Source of the DNA: Lonsdalea iberica
GTDB lineage: Bacteria > Pseudomonadota > Gammaproteobacteria > Enterobacterales > Enterobacteriaceae
Assembly (NCBI RefSeq): GCF_002111585.1
Contig: NZ_LUTP01000006.1
Coordinates: 1 to 64,000, forward strand
Reading direction: 5' to 3'
Length of the DNA stretch: 64,000 nt
Shown here: positions 30,442 through 40,108 of the stretch, in pieces
Numbering within the stretch: the stretch's first letter is position 1
Layout: each line of letters opens with the position of its first letter
Position numbers and translations under genes: made by a program
Notes under the pieces: model-generated
The model's input: only the letters and a program-made list of their open reading frames with translations
Databases searched by the model: none
Told to the model about the DNA's origin: nothing

Positions 30442-31872
30442 GTGTCTAATAAATTCAGCACTCCGACCTTCTTTATTCACGACTATGAGACCTTCGGCAA
30501 GCATCCGGCCCGGGATAGACCCGCGCAGTTTGCTGGCGTCCGTACCGATATGGACTTCAATATCATTGGTGAACCGCTGGTCATCTACTGTCAGCCGACG
30601 GACGACTATCTGCCGGAGCCGGAAGCGGTGCTCATCACCGGCATCACGCCGCAGGTTGCCAAGAGCAAAGGCGTATGCGAGGCGGAGTTCGCGCGTCAGA
30701 TCCACGAAGCCTTCAGCGTGCCGGGCACCTGTATCTTGGGCTACAACAACATCCGTTTCGATGATGAAGTCAGCCGCAACATTTTTTACCGCAACTTCTA
30801 CGATCCCTACGCCTACAGCTGGAAAAACGGCAACTCACGCTGGGATCTGCTGGATGCGCTGCGCGCCTGCTACGCGCTGCGGCCGGAGGGGATCGTCTGG
30901 CCGGAAAATGACGACGGTCTGCCAAGCTTCCGACTTGAACACCTGACCAAGGCGAATGGCGTCGAACACACGCAGGCCCATGACGCGATGTCCGACGTTT
31001 ACGCGACGATCGCCATGGCCAAACGGCTGAAAACCGCGCAGCCCAAACTGTTCGACTATCTGTTCCAACTGCGTAACAAGAATAAGGTTAACGCGCTGAT
31101 TGATATCCCGAAGATGAAACCGCTGATGCACGTTTCAGGCATGTTTGGCGCGGCGCGGGGCAATACCAGCTGGATTGTGCCACTTGCCTGGCATCCGGAA
31201 AATCGTAATGCGGTGATCATGTGCGACTTGGCGGGCGATATCACGCCGCTACTGGAGCTGGAGCCTGATGAACTGCGCACGCGGTTGTACACCAAACGCG
31301 ACCAGTTGGAAGAAGGGCAGTCTCCCGTCCCACTCAAACTGGTGCAAATTAACAAATGTCCCGTGCTCGCGCCCGCCAGCACGCTGAGGCCGGAAGATGC
31401 GGCACGATTGGGGATAGACCGACAGCACTGTCTCGATAACCTGCAACGTCTGCGTCAACACCCGTTGGTACGGGAAAAAGCGGTGGCGCTGTATGCCGAA
31501 GCGCCCGCCTTCGCCGCTGCTAACGACGTAGATCTTCAACTGTACGACGGCTTTTTCAGTGACGCAGACCGTGCGGCCATGACCATTATTCAGGAAACGT
31601 CGCCGCAAAACCTGCCCGCGCTCGATCTGAAATTCGCCGACGGCCGCATTGCAGAACTGCTTTTCCGCTTTCGCGCCCGCAATTATCCCGCCACGCTGGA
31701 TGACCGCGAACAACAGCGCTGGCTGCAGCACCGCAAAGAGGTCTTTACTCCGGAACGTCTGGAGACCTATCTGAATAATCTGCACGAGCTGTATCAGTTG
31801 CATCAGGATGATGAGAAAAAGTCACTCCTGCTCAAGTCCCTGTTCGCCTATGCCCAGCAGGTGGTGGGCTGA
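30442..31872 (+). CDS. sbcB: Exodeoxyribonuclease I SbcB
   Basis: The 476-residue 3'-to-5' single-strand exonuclease acts in recombination and mismatch repair. The DEDD-family motif FIHDYETFGKHPARDR has D14 and E16; later motifs are GYNNIRFDDEVSRN and QAHDAMSDVYATIA. The SH3-like and C-terminal helical domains follow. It starts with GTG (MSNKFSTPTFF), one residue longer than E. coli. In E. coli plaP lies nearby on the his side, as here. A shared terminator separates them. Confidence 0.96.
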   Translation: MSNKFSTPTFFIHDYETFGKHPARDRPAQFAGVRTDMDFNIIGEPLVIYCQPTDDYLPEPEAVLITGITPQVAKSKGVCEAEFARQIHEAFSVPGTCILGYNNIRFDDEVSRNIFYRNFYDPYAYSWKNGNSRWDLLDALRACYALRPEGIVWPENDDGLPSFRLEHLTKANGVEHTQAHDAMSDVYATIAMAKRLKTAQPKLFDYLFQLRNKNKVNALIDIPKMKPLMHVSGMFGAARGNTSWIVPLAWHPENRNAVIMCDLAGDITPLLELEPDELRTRLYTKRDQLEEGQSPVPLKLVQINKCPVLAPASTLRPEDAARLGIDRQHCLDNLQRLRQHPLVREKAVALYAEAPAFAAANDVDLQLYDGFFSDADRAAMTIIQETSPQNLPALDLKFADGRIAELLFRFRARNYPATLDDREQQRWLQHRKEVFTPERLETYLNNLHELYQLHQDDEKKSLLLKSLFAYAQQVVG

Positions 31873-32049
31873 TACCAGCGCCTGACCGACGGGATAAGAC
31901 TCAAGGTTGACCGCCGTCAAAGACGACGAAAGACGCGACACGACCCGCAGGTCAACGCGATGCCCGTCAGAATACCCTCTGGCGGGCGGTCTTGTTTTTA
32001 CGGGCGATATTTGTGCCGGACGGCCACACTTCCGAGCGTTTAGCGATAA

Positions 32050-32088
32050 AAAACGGCCGCTGGGGATCACTCCCTCGGCGGCCGTTTT
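32050..32088. terminator. Bidirectional terminator between sbcB and plaP
   Basis: An 11-bp stem (32050-32060 with 32078-32088) rich in GC with A and T ends lies between two convergent genes and can serve both. Confidence 0.85.
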
Positions 32089-32111
32089 AGCATCAGGCTA
32101 ATGTGGCGGAG

Positions 32112-33473
32112 TTAGACAATGTCTTCACTGCACTGCGGCACCGGCTGTCTGAAGCGGCGGGTCACCACCGCGAGATACAGCAGGCCAATCGCGGCCCAGA
32201 CCAGTCCCAACGTCATCGACGTTGCTTCCAGATTCAGCCACAACGCGCCGACAGCCAGCGCGCCCAAGACCGGCAGCAGCAGATAATTGATGTGATCTTT
32301 TAGCGTCTTGTTGCGACCTTCCCGAATGTAAAACTGGGAAATGACGGACAGGTTGACGAAGGTAAACGCCACCAGCGCGCCGAAGTTGATCAACGCCGTG
32401 GCCGTCACCAGATCAAAACATACCGCCGACAGCGCAATTACGCCCACCAGCAAGACGTTCAGCGCAGGCGTCCGCCATGCCGGGTGGATGTAGCCGAAGA
32501 AGCGCTCTGGGAAGACACCGTCGCGTCCCATGACATACATCAGACGGGAAACGCCCGCGTGTGCCGCCATCCCGGACGCTAATACGGTGACGCAGGAGAA
32601 GACCAGCACGACAGACTGGAACAGTTTACCCGCAACGTAGAGCATGATTTCCGGCTGAGACGCATCCGGGTCTTGGAAGCGAGAGATGTCCGGGAAGAAC
32701 AACTGCAAGAAGTAGGACACCACGATGAAGATAATGCCGCCGATCAGCGCCGTCAGGAAAATAGCTTTCGGGATCACGCGGCCCGCGTCTGGCGTCTCTT
32801 CCGACAGGGAGCTGATGCCGTCGAAACCGAGGAAGGAGAAGCAGAGTATCGTAGCCCCGGTAATCATCGGTACCACCTGTGCGTGCTCAGACCAGAACGG
32901 TTTGCTGCTCACCAGCGTTCCCGCGCCTTCGCCGCCGGAAATCCCGTGGATCACCAGCGTCAGGAAGACCGCCATTATCGCCACCTGGACAACCACGATC
33001 ACCGAGTTGAGGTTCGCGACGATGTTGATGCCGCGCAGGTTGAAGAGCGTCATCAGTCCGACCAGCGCCGCCACAAAGATCCAGGACGGTACGCCGGGGA
33101 AGATCGCTTCCAAATAAATTTTGGCGAGAAGGATGTTGATCATTGGCATGAACAGGTAGTCCAGCAATGAGGACCAGCCCACCATGAAACCAATGTGCGG
33201 GCTAATCGCTTTCTGCGCATAGGTATAGGCCGAGCCCGCGGACGGGAATCGACGCACCAATTTTCCGTAGCTCACCGCCGTGAACAGAATGCCGGTCAAG
33301 GCAAAGGCGTATGCGGTCGCCACGTGGCCATCGGTGAGGCCGGAAACAATGCCGAAGGTGTCAAAAATTGTCATGGGCTGCAAATAGGCGAGCCCCATCA
33401 TCACAACTTGCCAGAGCGTCAGTGTTTTTCTTAGTTGTACTCGTTGGCTGGAAACCGCTGCATTATGCGACAT
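32112..33473 (-). CDS. plaP: Putrescine importer PlaP (APC family)
   Basis: The 453-residue amino acid-polyamine-organocation transporter matches E. coli PlaP (YeeF, 452) closely, with about 12 membrane segments. [25 protein letters not shown] and the substrate-region [21 protein letters not shown] are diagnostic. The E. coli protein is a proton-driven putrescine importer linked to surface motility. The start at 33473 (MSHNAAVSS) matches the E. coli MSHN start; an upstream frame from 33497 adds eight residues. The LysR gene yeeY that follows plaP in E. coli is missing. Confidence 0.92.
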   Translation of the reverse strand: MSHNAAVSSQRVQLRKTLTLWQVVMMGLAYLQPMTIFDTFGIVSGLTDGHVATAYAFALTGILFTAVSYGKLVRRFPSAGSAYTYAQKAISPHIGFMVGWSSLLDYLFMPMINILLAKIYLEAIFPGVPSWIFVAALVGLMTLFNLRGINIVANLNSVIVVVQVAIMAVFLTLVIHGISGGEGAGTLVSSKPFWSEHAQVVPMITGATILCFSFLGFDGISSLSEETPDAGRVIPKAIFLTALIGGIIFIVVSYFLQLFFPDISRFQDPDASQPEIMLYVAGKLFQSVVLVFSCVTVLASGMAAHAGVSRLMYVMGRDGVFPERFFGYIHPAWRTPALNVLLVGVIALSAVCFDLVTATALINFGALVAFTFVNLSVISQFYIREGRNKTLKDHINYLLLPVLGALAVGALWLNLEATSMTLGLVWAAIGLLYLAVVTRRFRQPVPQCSEDIV

Positions 33474-33796
33474 GACGCATCCCTCCGTTGCCGGCAATAG
33501 ATATACGGGTCAGGGATGTCGTGAATCTATTGGACATGGGGAGGCGATGAGAAACGGTGTAGTTTGACTTGGATGAAGACAGGTTGCCGCCGTCAATGGA
33601 TGCTGACGCACGATCGTAGAAAGTCGACGCCGCTGCGGCGCCATAGTCGCTGCTCACACAGCGCAAACCGGCGGGCACCGGTACTGCTACAACAGATTGC
33701 CCCATTTCACATATTCCTCTTTCTGCCTTCGTGGCAGCCTGGTCTGATATCGTTCCGGCACGACGTCCGGCCCCTTCATTAAGAAAAAAAAGTCTC
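33474..33796. other. Leader region of plaP
   Basis: About 320 bases up to the ycgR terminator, presumably the plaP promoter and leader. A 111-codon minus-strand frame at 33463-33798 overlaps the plaP start, but its composition and lack of a recognisable family make it doubtful. No riboswitch class could be assigned. Confidence 0.4.
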
Positions 33797-33831
33797 AAAA
33801 AAATAACCGACGCTATTAACGTCGGTTATTT
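33797..33831 (-). terminator. Rho-independent terminator of ycgR
   Basis: A perfect 12-bp stem (33801-33812 with 33820-33831) encloses a 7-base loop and is followed on the minus strand by a T run. It lies about 120 bases past the ycgR stop. Confidence 0.85.
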
Positions 33832-33947
33832 CAGGGCGCGTATTCTGCCGGAGAGGGGGGCAAGAGACAAGACTTTGCGCGACCGCAGGAGTTATTTAAA
33901 TTAAGTCACCGGTAGTGTCTCAATAACGGCTCGCTGACAGCGGCAAA

Positions 33948-34694
33948 TTACAGGACCCGTTTCCTTTTCTCGTGCTGTTCCAGCTCCAGCGCGGTAATCA
34001 CCTGTTGCAGACTTCGCTCCTGCCCAGGCGTCAGGCACGGGAACTTGAAGCTGAGCCGTTGCACCTTTTTCACTTCGCCTTTGGCGCCGACAATGCGGCT
34101 AACTGCATGGCTGATGAATTGTACGTCGATGCTGAACTCGCCATAGGTGCCCAGCTCCAGCGTAACGTTTTCCAAAATATCGCCATGCCCGAACTGTTCA
34201 GCAACGTCTTCCTGTTCGCTCAGCAGGCAGACGCCGCCCAGCGAAAGATCTTTGATCGTGAATTGGAAACGACGCTCATCCGGCAGACTGCCTCGACAGA
34301 ACATCGGCGGCCAAGCCGGAGAAGTAATGCGAAAATAGTTGCGGCGCTGGATGCGATAGAGGTCGGCGGGAATCGTGGCGCGGAATGCCGGGAACCCCTC
34401 GTAATCGATTCTGGATACCCCGTTCGCATTAAATTCCACCTTCGCGCCCGCCGGCTCGGCAACGAAATACATCTCCGTGTCCAGTACGTCATTCCCCTGC
34501 GACGTGCCGCCGAGGTCGAAGATGAAAATATTGTCGTCCGGCCGAACATCTAGAATATTACTGATGAAATGACCCCGTGCGTGATTCACCATCAGCGCCG
34601 TCTTGTTTTTATGCAGCTCGCGGAGCGTCGCGCAAATCGCCAGTTTGTTTCTCTTTAGAAATTGTTCTTTTTTGGTTTCGTCCATATTGTCCAT
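33948..34694 (-). CDS. ycgR: Flagellar brake protein YcgR (PilZ domain)
   Basis: The 248-residue c-di-GMP effector slows the flagellar motor when c-di-GMP is high. The N-terminal YcgR domain covers about residues 20-110. The PilZ domain carries the ligand motifs QRRNYFR (about 115-121) and DLSLGGVCLL (about 148-157). A sigma-28-type promoter lies 67 bases upstream, as expected for a late flagellar gene. It is a single transcription unit between plaP and the citrate cluster. Confidence 0.92.
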   Translation of the reverse strand: MDNMDETKKEQFLKRNKLAICATLRELHKNKTALMVNHARGHFISNILDVRPDDNIFIFDLGGTSQGNDVLDTEMYFVAEPAGAKVEFNANGVSRIDYEGFPAFRATIPADLYRIQRRNYFRITSPAWPPMFCRGSLPDERRFQFTIKDLSLGGVCLLSEQEDVAEQFGHGDILENVTLELGTYGEFSIDVQFISHAVSRIVGAKGEVKKVQRLSFKFPCLTPGQERSLQQVITALELEQHEKRKRVL

Positions 34695-34760
34695 CCCAAA
34701 GTTTAATCGTTACCGCGACGAATCAGTCCCGATAAGTCACAGCTTAGAGTTATACGTAGG

Positions 34761-34787
34761 ATATCGTCAGTTGCGTCCCCAACTTTA
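34761..34787 (-). promoter_or_regulatory. Sigma-28 (FliA) type promoter of ycgR
   Basis: On the minus strand TAAAGTTG, an 11-base spacer and GACGATAT match the flagellar consensus TAAAGTTT-N11-GCCGATAA at 13 of 16 positions with exact spacing. Confidence 0.75.
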
Positions 34788-34822
34788 CGTTGGATTGACA
34801 TTATAAGGGGTGATTAAAAAAT

Positions 34823-35716
34823 TTATTCAGCGGGATAGTGATGCAGCAACCAGGTCAGCGCCAGTAAATCAGCCGTGCCGCCAGGGCTGAGATGACGTTC
34901 GGTCAAGGCGCGATCCATCGCTTGTAAGCCAGGAATGGTGACCCCCTGCGCCAGCAGATGGGTTGCACAGCGCTGGACGAACGCCAGCCCTTCCAACCCG
35001 CCGCGAGCTACGACATTGGTGTCCGGATTGTGCGCCATCAGCACCACCAACGTATGCAACAACGCCGTTTCCTGATCGTGCTTGCGCAGCGCCTGTCGAT
35101 AGGCGGGCAGAGCCAGTCGGGTCACCGTTTCAAAGCCGCTGGCGGCTTCCCCCCGAGCGCCGGTCAGGCCGTAGCGCTGGAACAACAGCTCTCCGGCCGT
35201 CGCCGCCCGATGGGAAAGAGACAGCTCTTCACGCACCAGATCGCGACACATGTTCGCCACGGTTTGGCATAAACTTCGCTGCGTCAGCGCCACACCGTTC
35301 GCCGCCAGCCAGCCCGCGGCGCTGCACAGCAGTCCGCAGGCGAAGATGCCGCCTTTGTGCGTGTTGACACCGTACGTCGCCGCGAGCATGGCTTGCTCGC
35401 AGGCGATGCCGACAGGACGAACCTGTGCCAGCAACAGCTTAGGCGACAGGTCCGCATGGGCATAGCCCTCGTCGATAAAGCGCCGCAGCCAGGGCGTGAT
35501 CGCATCAATGCTTTTTTGAAACAACTGAACGTCCATGTCATGGTGCGCGCCGTTGTTCGCCCGGTCCACCAGCCCCGGTTTCGGCGTCAGCAAGACCTCC
35601 ACCGTCAGCGCTTGTACCACCCATCGATCGATATCCGGCACAGGCAGCGCCGCGCGAGCGCCAAAGGACACGGCAGTCTGCGCCAGACATTCGTCAGCGT
35701 GAGGAGAAATAGGCAT
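34823..35716 (-). CDS. citG: Triphosphoribosyl-dephospho-CoA synthase CitG
   Basis: The 297-residue enzyme joins ATP and dephospho-CoA to make the precursor of the citrate lyase prosthetic group. Family motifs include LTPKPGLVDRANNGAHHDMD near residue 45, THKGGIFACGLL near 119 and AHNPDTNVVARGG near 225. Its ATG lies 23 bases inside citX, so it is translationally coupled and is the last gene of the operon. CitG and CitX are separate proteins here; in some bacteria they are fused. Confidence 0.93.
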   Translation of the reverse strand: MPISPHADECLAQTAVSFGARAALPVPDIDRWVVQALTVEVLLTPKPGLVDRANNGAHHDMDVQLFQKSIDAITPWLRRFIDEGYAHADLSPKLLLAQVRPVGIACEQAMLAATYGVNTHKGGIFACGLLCSAAGWLAANGVALTQRSLCQTVANMCRDLVREELSLSHRAATAGELLFQRYGLTGARGEAASGFETVTRLALPAYRQALRKHDQETALLHTLVVLMAHNPDTNVVARGGLEGLAFVQRCATHLLAQGVTIPGLQAMDRALTERHLSPGGTADLLALTWLLHHYPAE

Positions 35717-36236
35717 TTAGCCTCTCCTCAATCCGGGTGAGGACGTCGGACAACGGGTGCCGCCGCGAACGCGCGCAGGCATGGGCTGGCTCGTCGCATA
35801 ACAGACAGCGGCGACCGGCGCGATCGAGACCCGCGCGATTGAGCGCGCCGGACTGCGGGCAGAAAACGTCGAAGTCCCACAGCCGTCCGAGCGGATGCGT
35901 ATCTTCGAGAATAACGGTGGCGCGCTTAATCGCCAGTGCATCGCCACCCACCACCCAGAATCCCTCCGCGCCCGTCTCCAACCAGTGCAGCTGATGTTCC
36001 GCCACCTGCCAGCCCTGTTGACGGCTCAAGGCATCAAACGCCGCCACGGCCTCTTCCATCGCGCGGCGATACAGCGGCGAGTCTTTAATTGGCCCCGGCG
36101 TCACCAACGTCAGCGACACTAATGGGGCATGATGCCTCGCCAGCAGCGCCTGCTGCCGGGCGGCTCTTCGCTCTTTCGCCGCCAGCAGACGTTCCAGCGT
36201 AACCGTTGCGGGCGACGGCGCCGTCACGTTATTCAT
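35694..36236 (-). CDS. citX: Apo-citrate lyase phosphoribosyl-dephospho-CoA transferase CitX
   Basis: The 180-residue transferase attaches the prosthetic group made by CitG to a serine of the acyl carrier subunit CitD. Typical segments are LVSLTLVTPGPIKDSPLYR, LGRLWDFDVFCP and the cysteine-containing RRCLLCDEPAHACARSRRH. Its start overlaps the citF stop by eight bases. Confidence 0.92.
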   Translation of the reverse strand: MNNVTAPSPATVTLERLLAAKERRAARQQALLARHHAPLVSLTLVTPGPIKDSPLYRRAMEEAVAAFDALSRQQGWQVAEHQLHWLETGAEGFWVVGGDALAIKRATVILEDTHPLGRLWDFDVFCPQSGALNRAGLDRAGRRCLLCDEPAHACARSRRHPLSDVLTRIEERLNAYFSSR

Positions 36237-37758
36237 CGTCCTCTTTCACCTGCCGCACGACGTCAATGACGCTGCCGTCGCGATAGCGGATTACCCCGAC
36301 GATGCGGTCGTGAAACGCGATCGGTTTCGGCTCGCCTACCAGCGCCACCGCACGCTCATACAGCGCTTCGATCGACATGACGGTCAGCCCGGCGGCAGTC
36401 AGTCGCTCTGCCACTTCAGGACGCGCCGGATTGACCGCAATCCCGTGGTCGGTCACCAGGACGTCGATGCTTTCGCCCGGCGTCACACACGTGGTGACAT
36501 GACGAACCACAGTCGGAATACGGCTGCGAATTAACGGCGCCACGATCACCGTCAAGTTAGCCGCCGTCGCCACGTCGCAGTGTCCGCCGGAAGCCCCACG
36601 CATTACGCCGTCGGAGCCGGTGATGACGTTAACGTTGAAGTCCAGATCGATTTCCAGCGCGCTGAGGATCACCACGTCCAGTTGATCGCAGCACGCCGCC
36701 TTGGCGCTCGGGTTCGCGTAGACGTTGGTCGAGATTTCCACATGGTTGGGATTGGTCGCCAGCGAGTCGGCCGCGTTGGCGTCGAAGCACTGCGTATCCA
36801 GCAGTTTCTCGATCAATCCCTTTTCATGCAGGTCGACGATGCTGCCGGTGATACCGCCGAGCGCGAAGCGCGCCACGATGTTCTGCTTCTGCATCCGGTC
36901 TTCGAGGAAGCGGGTACAGGCGGTGGAGGCCGCGCCGGAGCCGGTCTGGATTGAGAAACCGGGTTTGAAATAGCCAGAGTGTTCAATCACATCGGCGGCG
37001 GAACGGGCGATCAGCAATTCACGAGGATTGCTGGTCACGCGCGCGGCCCCCACGCTGATTTTGGCCGGGTCGCCCACCTCTTCGACCTGCACAATGTAGT
37101 CCACCTGATCCTGCACGATACTGGCGGGCATATTGGGGAACGGCACCAGACTCTCTGTCAGCAGCACGACGTTGCGGGCAAATGCCGCATCCACCATCGC
37201 GTAGCCCAGCGAACCACAGCGGGATTTTCCGTCCGTCCCGTTGGCGTTGCCGAATTCATCGCTGCATGGCACGCCCAGAAAAGCGACGTCTATCTTCAGC
37301 TCGCCGCTTTGCAGCAGATGCACCCGGCCGCCGTGAGAGTGGATCTGCACCGGCTCTTTCATCAACCCGTGCGACACGGCGTCAGCCAGCTTGCCGCGCA
37401 TACCCGAGGTGTAAATTTTACTGATGACCCCGTTGCGAATGTGTTTGACCAATGGCGCGTTGCAACTCATCAACGAGCTGGAGGCGAGCGTCAGGTCTTT
37501 GAATCCCATCTCCGCCAGCGTCTCCATCACCTTGTTGATCACCTTATCCCCTTCACGGAAATGGTGATGGAAGGAGATAGTCATACCGTCTTTCAAACCG
37601 CTTTTGACGACGGCTTCTTGCAAATCGGCGCACAGCTTACGCTCGTGCTTCTGAGTCAGGTCGTTCAGCCACGGCGTGTTGTGATTGGCGTCGACGAACG
37701 GCTGTAACGCGTTTTTTTCTGGAAACTGCTGACGAAGCGCTTCAATAATGTTGCTCAT
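36229..37758 (-). CDS. citF: Citrate lyase alpha subunit CitF
   Basis: The 509-residue alpha subunit (acetyl-CoA:citrate CoA-transferase type) swaps acetyl for citryl on the carrier protein. Family segments are MTISFHHHFREGDKVINKV, PVQIHSHGGRVHLLQSGELKIDVAFLGVP, GSDGVMRGASGGHCD and DHGIAVNPARPE. The ATG at 37758 has AGGA seven bases upstream; a TTG two codons earlier is less likely. The stop overlaps citX and the start lies 36 bases after citE. Confidence 0.95.
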   Translation of the reverse strand: MSNIIEALRQQFPEKNALQPFVDANHNTPWLNDLTQKHERKLCADLQEAVVKSGLKDGMTISFHHHFREGDKVINKVMETLAEMGFKDLTLASSSLMSCNAPLVKHIRNGVISKIYTSGMRGKLADAVSHGLMKEPVQIHSHGGRVHLLQSGELKIDVAFLGVPCSDEFGNANGTDGKSRCGSLGYAMVDAAFARNVVLLTESLVPFPNMPASIVQDQVDYIVQVEEVGDPAKISVGAARVTSNPRELLIARSAADVIEHSGYFKPGFSIQTGSGAASTACTRFLEDRMQKQNIVARFALGGITGSIVDLHEKGLIEKLLDTQCFDANAADSLATNPNHVEISTNVYANPSAKAACCDQLDVVILSALEIDLDFNVNVITGSDGVMRGASGGHCDVATAANLTVIVAPLIRSRIPTVVRHVTTCVTPGESIDVLVTDHGIAVNPARPEVAERLTAAGLTVMSIEALYERAVALVGEPKPIAFHDRIVGVIRYRDGSVIDVVRQVKEDDE

Positions 37759-37794
37759 GATCAAATCCTGTCATTGCTGAAAAAAGGCCGACGT

Positions 37795-38670
37795 TTATTT
37801 ACGCACACCCGATGCCTGGGCGCGTTCCACTACCCGGCGGGCATGGTCGATAATCGGCGCGTCAATCATCTTGCCGTTGAGCGAGATGACGCCCAGTCCA
37901 GCGCGCTCGCCCTCTTCCGCCGTCTTAATCACCAGTTGGGCGTAATCCACCTCATCCTGTGTCGGCGCGTAGGCGTTGTGCAGCAATTCAATCTGACGCG
38001 GGTTAATCAGCGATTTCCCGTTGAAGCCCAGTTTGCGGATCAGCTCGACTTCTCGCAGGAAGCCCTCTTCATCGTTCACGTTGGAGTACACCACGTCGAA
38101 CGCGTCGATCCCGGCCGCTCGAGCGGCGTGCAGCACGGCACAGCGGGCATAGAAGAGTTCGGTGCCGTCGCCGCGTTCCGTCTGCATATCCATCACATAG
38201 TCAAAGGCTGCAAGCGCGATGCCGATCATGCGCTTGGAGGACCGCGCGATAGATACCGCATTGATCACGCCGACGGCGGATTCGATGGCCGCCATGATGC
38301 GCGTCGATCCCACTTCTCGACCACAGGCTTTTTCAATACGCACCAGGTGCTGTTCCAACTCGTCGACATCGTCGGTGGAGTCGGTTTTCGGCAAACGGAT
38401 CACATCCGCGCCACCGCGAACTGCGGCTTCCAGATCCAATAGCCCGAACGGCGTGCTCAGTTGGTTAATGCGCACCACGGTTTCAATATCTTGATACATC
38501 GGGTGTTGCAGCGCGTGGAATACCAGCAGACGGGCCGTGTCTTTTTCTCGCAGAGATACGGCATCTTCGAGGTCGAACATGATCGAGTCGGGTTTATAGA
38601 TGAATGCGTTGGAGAGCATGGCGGCGCTGGAACCGGGAAGAAATAGCATACTGCGGCGTAAGGTCGACAT
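37795..38670 (-). CDS. citE: Citrate lyase beta subunit CitE
   Basis: The 291-residue beta subunit cleaves the citryl carrier thioester to oxaloacetate and acetyl carrier. It is a magnesium-dependent TIM-barrel lyase: [19 protein letters not shown] at the start, [14 protein letters not shown] and [13 protein letters not shown] supply active-site residues. The ATG at 38670 shares a base with the citD stop (TAATG) and follows GGGAG by eight bases. An in-frame start at 38685 would overlap citD more and adds five residues. Confidence 0.95.
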   Translation of the reverse strand: MSTLRRSMLFLPGSSAAMLSNAFIYKPDSIMFDLEDAVSLREKDTARLLVFHALQHPMYQDIETVVRINQLSTPFGLLDLEAAVRGGADVIRLPKTDSTDDVDELEQHLVRIEKACGREVGSTRIMAAIESAVGVINAVSIARSSKRMIGIALAAFDYVMDMQTERGDGTELFYARCAVLHAARAAGIDAFDVVYSNVNDEEGFLREVELIRKLGFNGKSLINPRQIELLHNAYAPTQDEVDYAQLVIKTAEEGERAGLGVISLNGKMIDAPIIDHARRVVERAQASGVRK

Positions 38671-38960
38671 TAGAGTTTCTCCCATTCAATCTGCTGGGCA
38701 TCCGCTCCGCGCAGGACGGCGCTCTGCACCCGGGCGCGGATCACGCAATCCAGCGCGCCTTTGTCTTCTACGATGATGGTGCCGTCTTTGACGCCCAACG
38801 CCGTCAGGGTTTCATCGACGACTTTCTTAATTTGATCACCGAACTGCTTGATGACGTCACTATTGATCACGACGGTTAACTGACCTTCAGCAGGGGCGAC
38901 TTTGACCAGCAAATCGCTGGACTCAAAGGTGCCCGCCAAGGCTTCCTTGACAATCTTCAT
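38670..38960 (-). CDS. citD: Citrate lyase acyl carrier subunit CitD
   Basis: The 96-residue gamma subunit carries the phosphoribosyl-dephospho-CoA group, expected on Ser14 of AGTFESSD, the same position as in E. coli. [13 protein letters not shown] is the conserved C-terminal part. It lies between citC and citE and is coupled to citE by a one-base overlap. Confidence 0.95.
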   Translation of the reverse strand: MKIVKEALAGTFESSDLLVKVAPAEGQLTVVINSDVIKQFGDQIKKVVDETLTALGVKDGTIIVEDKGALDCVIRARVQSAVLRGADAQQIEWEKL

Positions 38961-38992
38961 CTTTATTTCCTGCCTGATACATGAAAAGTGAA

Positions 38993-40036
38993 TTACGCGT
39001 ACTGAGGCTCGCAGTAACGCTGTAAATGCTGCAACGTGGTCGGCGGCACCATGTCCCGAATGGGATCGAACTGGCGCAGCTTCAAGAGTTTTCTAACTTC
39101 CGAGGCGGAGATAGCCCGGCCTGAATGTTCGCAGGTGCGCTCGATTTCAATCACCTTGAGCGCAGGCGCCTTCACCCTGCCGTCCTGCTCCAGCCAGTAA
39201 TGCATATCCTGATTGTATTGATGCGTCACCGGACAGAAGGGTTCTGTCCCGACGAAACGCTGGTTGATACCGAGCGCGGGAGCGATATATTTGCGGAAAA
39301 TAATCAGGTCAATGGCCGCATGGGCCTGGGTGATCAGCTTCTCTTCCTTCAGGAAATAGCCGGGAAAGGTGGCTTTAGAAATCATGTAGTCCGAGCCGGG
39401 GTGCACCGTCAGATTAGGGATATGCTCAACCCCTTTCTGCACCATCTCCAGCCGCTCGCTATAGGGAAAGAAAGAGACGTCTTCGCGAACGACGAAGATA
39501 TGCAGCCAGTCGCTGGCGCTGGCGGCCTGTTCAGCCAGATAGCGGTGACCGAGCGTGAAGGGATTAGCGTTCATCACAATTGAGCCGATACGCTCACCAG
39601 GCTGCCGCAACGCAGACAGCTTCTGACAGTATTGTTTAATGCCTATCGGCGTATTTTCCATCAGCACCGCCGTCTCGTCGTAGCTAGCGATGGGGTAAAA
39701 GCCGCAGCCGCGAAAAATGGCGATATTGTCGGGTTTAGTGTAGAGAAACAGGTGGAATATGCCGCGATCGGCAGCCAGTTGGACGACTTCGTTGACCATC
39801 CGCACCCCCAGGTTCAGGTCTCTGAACTCAGGGTCCACCGCCACGCATTTGATGGTGTTCGACGCCAGTCCCGCGCAGGCCACCAAGTGACCGCCGTGCC
39901 TCCCTATCACAAAGGTATTCACGTCATTGTCCATTCCCAACTGACAACGAGTCAGAAACTGGTGGATCTCCTCCAGCTCCTCGGCAGGGTCTTTGACATC
40001 GAGTGTGGTGATAAAGAAAGACTCATCGTCATACAT
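38993..40036 (-). CDS. citC: [Citrate lyase] ligase CitC
   Basis: The 347-residue enzyme acetylates the thiol of the citrate lyase prosthetic group using acetate and ATP, switching the lyase on. An N-terminal GNAT-like domain (VACAGLASNTIKCVAVDPEFR) is followed by a nucleotidyltransferase domain with the motif NANPFTLGHRYL near residue 160. Length agrees with E. coli CitC (about 350). The gene is 72 bases downstream of the FAH-family gene and 32 upstream of citD. Confidence 0.95.
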   Translation of the reverse strand: MYDDESFFITTLDVKDPAEELEEIHQFLTRCQLGMDNDVNTFVIGRHGGHLVACAGLASNTIKCVAVDPEFRDLNLGVRMVNEVVQLAADRGIFHLFLYTKPDNIAIFRGCGFYPIASYDETAVLMENTPIGIKQYCQKLSALRQPGERIGSIVMNANPFTLGHRYLAEQAASASDWLHIFVVREDVSFFPYSERLEMVQKGVEHIPNLTVHPGSDYMISKATFPGYFLKEEKLITQAHAAIDLIIFRKYIAPALGINQRFVGTEPFCPVTHQYNQDMHYWLEQDGRVKAPALKVIEIERTCEHSGRAISASEVRKLLKLRQFDPIRDMVPPTTLQHLQRYCEPQYA

Positions 40037-40108
40037 AACGGTAATCCTGCTTCTGACGGCTATTCAACATAACGGCTAAAAATATCCCCGCGCAAACGGG
40101 GACCGAAT

